Shown here: positions 52,861 through 59,203 of the stretch, piece by piece
How positions within the stretch are numbered: position 1 is the first letter of the stretch
Layout of the letters: each line of letters begins with the position of its first letter
Assembly: GCA_964533215.1 (NCBI GenBank)
Contig: CAZHLJ010000004.1
Coordinates: 124,001 to 188,000 of the forward strand
Origin: Bact-08 sp964533215
GTDB lineage: Bacteria; Bacteroidota; Bacteroidia; Bacteroidales; UBA932
Length of the DNA: 64,000 bases
Reading direction: 5' to 3'
The notes under the pieces: model-generated
Database searches by the model: none
The model's input: only the letters and a program-made list of their open reading frames with translations
Told to the model about the DNA's origin: nothing
Program-made: the position numbers and the translations under genes

Positions 52861-53568
52861 ATGGAAAACAAAATAATCGAAGCTGTCAATTTGACCAGAG
52901 AGTTCATTGTAGGAGAAGAGGTTGTGCGAGCACTCCGAGGAATATCATTCTCAATACAACAAGGGGAGTTTGTTACAATAATGGGTACGAGTGGCTCTGG
53001 AAAATCTACACTTCTGAATCTGTTGGGATGTCTTGACACTCCTACAAAAGGAGATTACTTTCTAGATGGTGTCTCAGTGAGAGAGATGGGGCGCAATGAC
53101 AGGGCAGAACTAAGGAACAACAAGATAGGCTTTGTCTTTCAATCATATAACCTGCTCCCAAAGACAACAGCACTTGAGAACGTAGAGCTTCCTCTCTTCT
53201 ATAATTCGAAAGTTTCTGCACATCAGAGAAAGGAGAAGGCGACTGCAGCCCTTGTTGCGGTAGGACTTGAAGACCGTATCAACCACCGCTCCAATCAGAT
53301 GTCAGGAGGACAGCAGCAAAGAGTGGCAATTGCAAGAGCCCTGGTCAATGACCCTGTACTTATTCTTGCCGACGAGGCTACAGGAAACCTCGACTCCAAG
53401 ACATCAATGGAGATAATATCTCTGTTCCAGAAGCTCAACAAAGAGGGAAAGACAATAGTCTTTGTCACTCACAATCCAGAGCTGTCTGAATACAGCAGCA
53501 GGACAATCATCCTTAAGGACGGAGAAATCATTGAGGACTTCCACAATAAAAACTACTCAAGAAAATGA
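52861..53568 (+). CDS. ABC transporter ATPase, MacB/LolD type
   Basis: The 235-residue ATPase has Walker A GTSGSGKSTLL, the Q-loop FVFQSYNLLPKTTALENVELPL, signature MSGGQQQRVAIARAL, Walker B VLILADEATGNLDSKTSM and the H-loop FVTHNPEL. The QSYNLLP and LEN-VELPL texts are typical of MacB/LolD/FtsE-type mechanotransmission transporters. It drives the permease encoded by the next gene, which it overlaps by 4 bases (ATGA). Confidence 0.95.
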   Translation: MENKIIEAVNLTREFIVGEEVVRALRGISFSIQQGEFVTIMGTSGSGKSTLLNLLGCLDTPTKGDYFLDGVSVREMGRNDRAELRNNKIGFVFQSYNLLPKTTALENVELPLFYNSKVSAHQRKEKATAALVAVGLEDRINHRSNQMSGGQQQRVAIARALVNDPVLILADEATGNLDSKTSMEIISLFQKLNKEGKTIVFVTHNPELSEYSSRTIILKDGEIIEDFHNKNYSRK

Positions 53569-54785
53569 ACTACAGCAATTTAATAAAAATAGCATTAAGA
53601 GCCTTGATGAACAACAAGTTCCGTGGCTTTCTGACAATGCTTGGAATTATCATCGGAGTTGCTGCGGTAATCTCAATGCTTGCAATAGGCGAGGGCTCAA
53701 AGAGAAGCATCAGGTCGCAGATATCTGAAATGGGGTCAAACCTTATTATGGTTCAGCCGGGAAACGGCCAGTTTGGAGGAGTGAGACAGAGCGGAAGCAG
53801 CATGCAGACTCTCAAGATGGAAGATTACAACAGTGTGGCTAACGAGGCGCAGGATATAAGCTACTGCTCACCTCTTGTCAACAGCAACGGACAGATCATT
53901 TACGGCGCGAACAATGCTCCTACTTCAGTTAATGGAGTAAACTGCGAATATCTGGAAATACGCAAGTACACTGTTGAGAAAGGTGAGATGTTCACAGATG
54001 AGGACATCCGCAGTTCCTCAAAAGTCTGCGTGGTGGGAACAACTATTGTGAAGAACCTCTTTACAAACGGAGAGGATCCTCTTGGAAAGGTAATAAGGTT
54101 CAACAAGACCCCCTTCAGAATAATCGGTATACTTACCTCCAAAGGTTACAATTCAATGGGCCAGGATCAGGACGATGTTATCCTGGCCCCTTACACGACT
54201 ATTCAGAAAAGGATTCTTGCCATAACATATATCAATGGGATATTTGCTTCTGCAACTTCAGAAGATAAATCTGAAAGTGCCACAGAAAGCATAGAGACAA
54301 TAATTAGGGAGAATCATAAGATCAGAAGTGGAGAGGAGGATGACTTCCATGTGCGTTCTCAAGAAGAGCTCACCACAATGCTCAGCTCAACAACAGATAT
54401 GATGACAGTACTACTGGCCTGCATCGCCGGGATATCTCTTCTCGTTGGAGGTATCGGCATTATGAACATCATGTATGTCTCTGTCACAGAGAGGACCAGG
54501 GAGATTGGCCTGAGAATGTCAATCGGAGCAAAGGAGAGACACATCCTTCTGCAGTTTCTTATAGAAGCTGTTATTATAAGCATAACCGGAGGCATAATCG
54601 GAGTCATATTGGGAGTCGGCAGTTCTGCAATTATCAAATATGTTGTTGGCTGGCCTGTATATGTACAGCTCTATTCTGTCATACTCTCCTTTGCAGTATG
54701 TACTTTGACAGGGGTCTTCTTCGGATGGTATCCTGCAAAGAAGGCATCGTGTCTGGACCCTATTGAAGCTATCCGGTATGAATAG
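53565..54785 (+). CDS. MacB-type ABC transporter permease
   Basis: The 406-residue protein has the MacB/FtsX layout: first helix in KFRGFLTMLGIIIGVAAVISMLAIGEGS, a periplasmic MacB_PCD domain (about 50-235), then three C-terminal helices (VLLACIAGISLLVGGIGIMNIMYVSVTERTREIGLRMSIGA and the rest) and the closing FFGWYPAKKASCLDPIEAIRYE. With the ATPase, adaptor and TolC-like gene it makes a complete tripartite exporter that would push a periplasmic substrate out of the cell. Known MacAB cargos include macrolides, peptides and siderophores; the cargo here is unknown. Confidence 0.95.
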   Translation: MNYSNLIKIALRALMNNKFRGFLTMLGIIIGVAAVISMLAIGEGSKRSIRSQISEMGSNLIMVQPGNGQFGGVRQSGSSMQTLKMEDYNSVANEAQDISYCSPLVNSNGQIIYGANNAPTSVNGVNCEYLEIRKYTVEKGEMFTDEDIRSSSKVCVVGTTIVKNLFTNGEDPLGKVIRFNKTPFRIIGILTSKGYNSMGQDQDDVILAPYTTIQKRILAITYINGIFASATSEDKSESATESIETIIRENHKIRSGEEDDFHVRSQEELTTMLSSTTDMMTVLLACIAGISLLVGGIGIMNIMYVSVTERTREIGLRMSIGAKERHILLQFLIEAVIISITGGIIGVILGVGSSAIIKYVVGWPVYVQLYSVILSFAVCTLTGVFFGWYPAKKASCLDPIEAIRYE

Positions 54786-54829
54786 AAAATTAAACGTGAA
54801 TATTCTTAACTTAGCTAAAATTTACACCG

Positions 54830-55858
54830 ATGAGTAAAAAGCGCTCCAGAAAATGGTTGATGACAGCAATACACGTTATTGCATGGGGGCTTTTTCTGTG
54901 TTCTCCGTTAATGTTTTCCAACTCTTTTACAAAGAGTCTGGATCTGAAGGGCTTCCTGCTGATCTCTTTAATACCGTTAGCTCATATGGCGGTTTTCTAT
55001 GCCAACTACTTTTTATTCGTAGACAAATATCTTTTCAAGAGACATCTGACCAAGTTCCTGCTTTACAACTTATTGCTGATCGTTATCCTCTCTTTGGGTA
55101 TCCACATTTTGCATGAGCTTTTCATTCATGGAGGAATGCCATCTCCACCAATTTACGTATGGCTAGTTAGAGATTCCGTTATCCTTATGTTCACAGCTGC
55201 ATTGAGTATTGCAATAAGGGTGACATCAAACTGGTACAATAGCGAGAGCCAAAGGCAGGAAATAGAGAAGGAGAAGGCAGCTGCTGAACTTCAGAATCTC
55301 AAGAGCCAGCTTAATCCGCATTTTCTGTTCAATACTCTGAACAATATATACAGTCTTGTATCAGTCAACCAGGAACAGGCTCAGTATGCGATTCTCAGCC
55401 TTAGTCAGCTTTTAAGATATGTGCTCTATGACAATGACCAACCTACATTACCTCTTTCAAAAGAACTCTCTTTTGTAAAAAGTTATGTAGAGCTTATGTC
55501 TCTAAGGCTTTCAGAGAAAGTGAGGCTGACCATGAAAATTCCCGACCCTCTGGAATGCAAGGGAATGTCAATTGCACCATTAATGTTCATAACGCTCATA
55601 GAGAATGCATTCAAGCATGGTGTCAGTCCGATATCTGACTCCAAAATTGACATTTCTGTCGAATTAAAAGACGATCATACTGTTACCTGTCGTATTGTTA
55701 ACAGCTATTTTCCAAAAACAGATACTGACAGGAGCGGATCAGGAATCGGCCTTGAAAATCTAAAAAAAAGGCTAAGCCTCATCTATCCTGGTAAATACAC
55801 ACTTATTTCAGAAAGGAAAGAGGATACATATATTTCTCAATTAACAATAAATGTTTAA
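54830..55858 (+). CDS. LytS/YehU-type sensor histidine kinase
   Basis: The 342-residue protein has four membrane helices in the first ~130 residues, a coiled linker, and a His_kinase domain with H164 in LKSQLNPHFLFNTLNNIYSL, followed by a HATPase domain with NAFKHG and GSGIGLENLKKRL. It pairs with the LytTR regulator encoded next, with which it overlaps by 8 bases. Sensing of membrane or envelope state is typical for this class; placed in the exporter operon it probably controls the exporter or its cargo pathway. Confidence 0.94.
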   Translation: MSKKRSRKWLMTAIHVIAWGLFLCSPLMFSNSFTKSLDLKGFLLISLIPLAHMAVFYANYFLFVDKYLFKRHLTKFLLYNLLLIVILSLGIHILHELFIHGGMPSPPIYVWLVRDSVILMFTAALSIAIRVTSNWYNSESQRQEIEKEKAAAELQNLKSQLNPHFLFNTLNNIYSLVSVNQEQAQYAILSLSQLLRYVLYDNDQPTLPLSKELSFVKSYVELMSLRLSEKVRLTMKIPDPLECKGMSIAPLMFITLIENAFKHGVSPISDSKIDISVELKDDHTVTCRIVNSYFPKTDTDRSGSGIGLENLKKRLSLIYPGKYTLISERKEDTYISQLTINV

Positions 55859-56561
55859 TAATATGATTCTTAATTGTTTGGTGGTAGACGACGAGCCTCT
55901 TGCCCGCAGTTTGATAGAAGGATACATCCGACATACTCCTTTCCTTAAACTGGCAGGAGAATGTTCTAATGCAATAGATGCTCTTGAGATGCTTGGAAAC
56001 ATAAAAGTAGATCTGCTTTTCCTGGACATTCAGATGCCTCAGCTTAATGGAATAGAGTTATCCAAGATGGTCAAAGGGGGAACCCGGGTTATCTTTACAA
56101 CGGCCTTTGAACAATACGCAATAGAAGGATTCAAAGTAGATGCAATGGACTATCTGCTCAAGCCAATAAGCTATGCCGAATTTCTGAAAGCAGCCTCAAA
56201 GGCTCAACGGTGGTTCTCGTTAGAAAAGACAGAGCCAAGAAGCATATTTGTAAAGACTGACTATAAAATCGTGCAGGTAGAGCTGTGTGACATCCTTTAT
56301 ATCGAATGTGAGAAAGACTATATAAAAATTCAAAAGGCAGATGGCAAATCCATTATGACTCTTATGAGTATCAAGTCCATAAAAGAACATCTCCCTTCGG
56401 AAACATTCCTACAGGTTCACAGATCCTTTATAGTAAACATGAATCAAATCCGCACTATTGAAAGAAATAGAATTATATTTGACAAAGTTTTCATTCCCAT
56501 CTCAGACACTTACCGGGAAGGTGTAATGGACAAAATTAATTCTAGAATTATCAAAAAATAA
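55851..56561 (+). CDS. LytTR-family response regulator
   Basis: The 236-residue protein has a receiver domain with acidic residues in LVVDDEPLARSL, the phosphorylated aspartate D59 in LLFLDIQMPQLNG and the lysine in DYLLKPISYAEF, then a LytTR DNA-binding domain (about 135-236: DILYIECEKDYIKIQ, FLQVHRSFIVNMNQI). An alternative start is ATG 55863 (MILNCLVVDDEP), which would remove the overlap with the kinase gene. It should act directly on promoters, possibly the one at 50188. The deformylase-like gene follows after 11 bases. Confidence 0.94.
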   Translation: MFNNMILNCLVVDDEPLARSLIEGYIRHTPFLKLAGECSNAIDALEMLGNIKVDLLFLDIQMPQLNGIELSKMVKGGTRVIFTTAFEQYAIEGFKVDAMDYLLKPISYAEFLKAASKAQRWFSLEKTEPRSIFVKTDYKIVQVELCDILYIECEKDYIKIQKADGKSIMTLMSIKSIKEHLPSETFLQVHRSFIVNMNQIRTIERNRIIFDKVFIPISDTYREGVMDKINSRIIKK

Positions 56562-56572
56562 TCTTTAAAGTC

Positions 56573-57496
56573 ATGTTTTCTTTTCTAAAATCAGCAAATT
56601 GCCTAAAGAGTGGCGTTGTTAGTTTAATAATTGCAGCATCTCTTTCAGGTTGCAGTTCATTGTCATTCACCCAGGCAGATATGAATCTGATAGGTTCTGA
56701 CTCTACCTCTGGAATAATGCGATTATTTGTCATTGACAATCCCGCCGACACTCTTGTTCTCAGAAGTGTCTCGACTGACCTTACCAAAGAAGACCTTCAA
56801 AGCGAATATTACTCTATTCTCAAAAAGAGGATGATGGCAACTGTCCTGGACACTGCAAATACCGGAGTGGGTATTGCTGCACCTCAGGTTGGCATCAACA
56901 AGAGGCTGATAATTGTGCAGAGAATCGATAAAGTAGGTGGACCATACGAGTTTTATGTGAATCCAAAACTTCTTGAACTATCCAAGGAGAAATCCCTTAT
57001 CAGAGAGGGTTGTCTTTCCGTTCCAAACCGCAGTGACAGCGTCATGAGGTCCAACAAAGTGGTAGTCTCTTATCTTGACGAGAAGAGCCTGACAGAAAAG
57101 ATTGACACTGTCGGTGGCTTTTCTGCAATTATCTTCCAGCACGAGATTGACCATCTGGAGGGAGTCTTATACATAGACAAGGCTGCTTCCGGCAATAAAT
57201 CACCGGACATCAACTTGCTCTATGGCTCATGGGTAGAACCAAATCCAATTAACGACAAGGAGGTTCAGGGCTTAAAACTTAATAATGACGGTACAGCCTC
57301 TTCCATAAATATGGCTACTCTGCAATATAAATCCTGGAAGTTGAGGTCCGGACAACTTGTCCTGATCTCCGAAAGCATTGGTAATGGCATTTCATTCAGA
57401 GATACGACTACTTATGATATTGTGCAGGTTGACAGAAATAACCTGAAAATCAAAAACAGATGCAATAACTCCATTATTGAATACTCAAAAAGATAA
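56573..57496 (+). CDS. Lipoprotein peptide deformylase fused to a C-terminal lipocalin-like domain
   Basis: The 307-residue protein starts with a lipoprotein signal (GVVSLIIAASLSGC, C27). Residues 50-205 carry all three deformylase motifs: GVGIAAPQVG (98-107), REGCLS with metal ligand C147, and HEIDH (H190, E191, H194). From about 217 to the end it has a lipocalin-like domain as in Bacteroidota lipocalin-family lipoproteins (GSWVEPNPINDKEVQGLKLN, ASSINMATLQYKSWKL). Normal deformylases are cytoplasmic and remove the formyl group of nascent proteins; this one should be anchored in the envelope. The active site looks intact, so an extracytoplasmic amide hydrolase is likely, on formylated peptides or something else. 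It sits between the LytTR regulator and the PLP fusion gene. Confidence 0.88.
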   Translation: MFSFLKSANCLKSGVVSLIIAASLSGCSSLSFTQADMNLIGSDSTSGIMRLFVIDNPADTLVLRSVSTDLTKEDLQSEYYSILKKRMMATVLDTANTGVGIAAPQVGINKRLIIVQRIDKVGGPYEFYVNPKLLELSKEKSLIREGCLSVPNRSDSVMRSNKVVVSYLDEKSLTEKIDTVGGFSAIIFQHEIDHLEGVLYIDKAASGNKSPDINLLYGSWVEPNPINDKEVQGLKLNNDGTASSINMATLQYKSWKLRSGQLVLISESIGNGISFRDTTTYDIVQVDRNNLKIKNRCNNSIIEYSKR

Positions 57497-57509
57497 AAGC
57501 CCCTTTTAA

Positions 57510-59159
57510 ATGCTGATTCATAATATTACCGAGGTAATAGGCCGGACACCAATTATCAGGATAGACCCTGATATCCATGGACTTAAAAATATAAACCTGT
57601 ATGCCAAGCTGGAATACCTTAATCCTTTCGGCTCACTTAAGGACAGGACTGCCTATGGAATGCTCAAGGATAACATTGATGAGATCCGTAACAGCGGAAT
57701 GTCTGTCATTGAGACATCCAGCGGAAACACAGCCAAGGCACTTCAGTGCATATGCGGGATTAATGGGATAGATTTCATAACGGTAACTAATAGAATACGA
57801 GTTTCCGAATCCAAGAATATCCTTCAGTTTCTTGGGACTAATGTTGTCGAGATGCCAAAAGGTGTGAACACCGTTGAAAAGATAGAAGAGATGGTTGCAG
57901 AAAATCCGGGTAAGTATTTCCACACCCGGCAGTATTCCAACAAGAACAATGTTAAGGCGCATTATGAGACCGGTAGGGAGATATTTGAAGATATTGGAGA
58001 TGTTGATTATTTCATAAGCGTTTTAGGCACTTCCGGTTCAAGTAAGGGAATTTCGGATTACCTGAAAGAGAAAAATTCCCGGATGATGACAATAGGAGTT
58101 GTAACATCAAAGGATAGCTATATACCAGGCATAAGAACAGCTGCAGAGATGGAGGAGTGCGGTATATTCAGAAAAGGCAACTATAATCTTTTGGAAGAGG
58201 TAAGCTGCGATGTAGCCAAAAGCTATATGAAAAAGATGGGAAGAGAGCTGGGTATTCTTGCCGGAGTCTCTTCCGGAGCCTCATTTGCTGCTGCCATACG
58301 CTACCTGAAAACAATCGATGAAGCTCTTGATTGTAGGAAAAATGCCGTCTTCATTGTATGTGACAGGCTTGAAACATATGCAAACTTCATCAAGGAGAAC
58401 CGCTTCTATAAATATCATGTCTTAGGAAACACCTACATTGTAATTGACCCTAGGGAAAACCCTATCACGCTTACAGTAGATGTTATAAGAGATATTTGCA
58501 GCGTGGAGTATGGAGTTGGTGCCGATGGTATAATCTATGGTCCATTTATAGAGGATGATGAGTTTTCATATAAATCCTACAACCGGGACGGAAGCGAGGC
58601 TAAAAGTGCTGTGTTTGCGAGCATGATATTTGCCAAATATCTAAGAGATAAGGAGATAATTAAAAGCAACAGCGTAAAAGTTAGGATTTCAGATCAAAAA
58701 ATGACGGCTTTTTTCCTTAATCTGGAGGCAACAAGGATAATGATAAAGGTAAAAATGCCTTTCATATCAGGGATAAAGAAAATCTGCGGGAAAGAGTACG
58801 TATGCGTAAATGTCGGCAACGAGAACATTGTGGGAGAAGACCCGGATATCTCTAAACAACACATTATTGAAATTGGAGAGCAGATAAAAAATTCAGGCGA
58901 ATATCCTGATGGAATAAACATACAACTGGTAAAAAAAATCAGCTCCAATCAGCTCCAAATTGAGACTTATGAGAGAGGAGTCGGTTATACCCTGGCTTCC
59001 GGGACAAGCATTGTTGCATCATGTTTTGCACAAAAGGACAACCTGGATAGGACCATATTTGTTCATACAGCCGGAGGAATATGTATTGCCGATATGGAGG
59101 ACAATTCAATAACTGCAGAGGTATTCAAGATATACGAAGGTGATTACGAGCCTAAGTAA
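57510..59159 (+). CDS. Fusion: cysteine-synthase-type PLP enzyme plus DapF-fold domain lacking both catalytic cysteines
   Basis: Residues 1-295 are a fold-type II PLP enzyme of the cysteine synthase/SbnA group: PLP lysine K44 in GSLKDRTAYG, the substrate loop TSSGNTAKAL (69-78), phosphate loop GTSGSS (173-178) and GVSSGASFAAA. Residues 298-549 follow diaminopimelate epimerase: YHVLGNTYIVID, YGVGADGI, SYNRDGSEAKSA, VGNENIV and ERGVGYTLASGTS. The two catalytic cysteines of DapF are replaced: A367 in the first position and S497 in the second. A two-cysteine racemase mechanism is therefore impossible. No signal peptide; cytoplasmic. It likely makes a beta-substituted amino acid from an activated serine; the role of the second domain is open. 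Last gene of the exporter operon, 13 bases after the deformylase gene. Confidence 0.85.
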   Translation: MLIHNITEVIGRTPIIRIDPDIHGLKNINLYAKLEYLNPFGSLKDRTAYGMLKDNIDEIRNSGMSVIETSSGNTAKALQCICGINGIDFITVTNRIRVSESKNILQFLGTNVVEMPKGVNTVEKIEEMVAENPGKYFHTRQYSNKNNVKAHYETGREIFEDIGDVDYFISVLGTSGSSKGISDYLKEKNSRMMTIGVVTSKDSYIPGIRTAAEMEECGIFRKGNYNLLEEVSCDVAKSYMKKMGRELGILAGVSSGASFAAAIRYLKTIDEALDCRKNAVFIVCDRLETYANFIKENRFYKYHVLGNTYIVIDPRENPITLTVDVIRDICSVEYGVGADGIIYGPFIEDDEFSYKSYNRDGSEAKSAVFASMIFAKYLRDKEIIKSNSVKVRISDQKMTAFFLNLEATRIMIKVKMPFISGIKKICGKEYVCVNVGNENIVGEDPDISKQHIIEIGEQIKNSGEYPDGINIQLVKKISSNQLQIETYERGVGYTLASGTSIVASCFAQKDNLDRTIFVHTAGGICIADMEDNSITAEVFKIYEGDYEPK

Positions 59160-59187
59160 ATGTAACAAAACATTTTTTGTTACATTT
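59158..59187. terminator. Perfect 13-bp inverted repeat closing the exporter operon
   Basis: AAATGTAACAAAA (59158-59170) and TTTTGTTACATTT (59175-59187) are perfect complements with a CATT loop. It begins inside the stop codon of the fusion gene. The AT-only character makes it a weak terminator, and the right arm contains TACATTTG, a -7-like box for the next gene, so it could equally be an operator. Confidence 0.55.
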
Positions 59188-59188
59188 G
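59181..59188 (+). promoter_or_regulatory. Possible -7 box for the BACON/M64 lipoprotein gene
   Basis: TACATTTG fits TAnnTTTG, lies 15 bases before ATG 59204 and overlaps the right arm of the inverted repeat. No -33 element is clear. Confidence 0.35.
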
Positions 59189-59203
59189 TATAACTTGAAT
59201 ATT

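Noticed and set aside
57510..59159. Reading the fusion gene as proof of D-cycloserine biosynthesis
   Set aside because: Only the enzyme families match DcsD and DcsC. The racemase cysteines are missing and none of the other cycloserine genes (arginase-like, heme protein, ATP-grasp) are seen.
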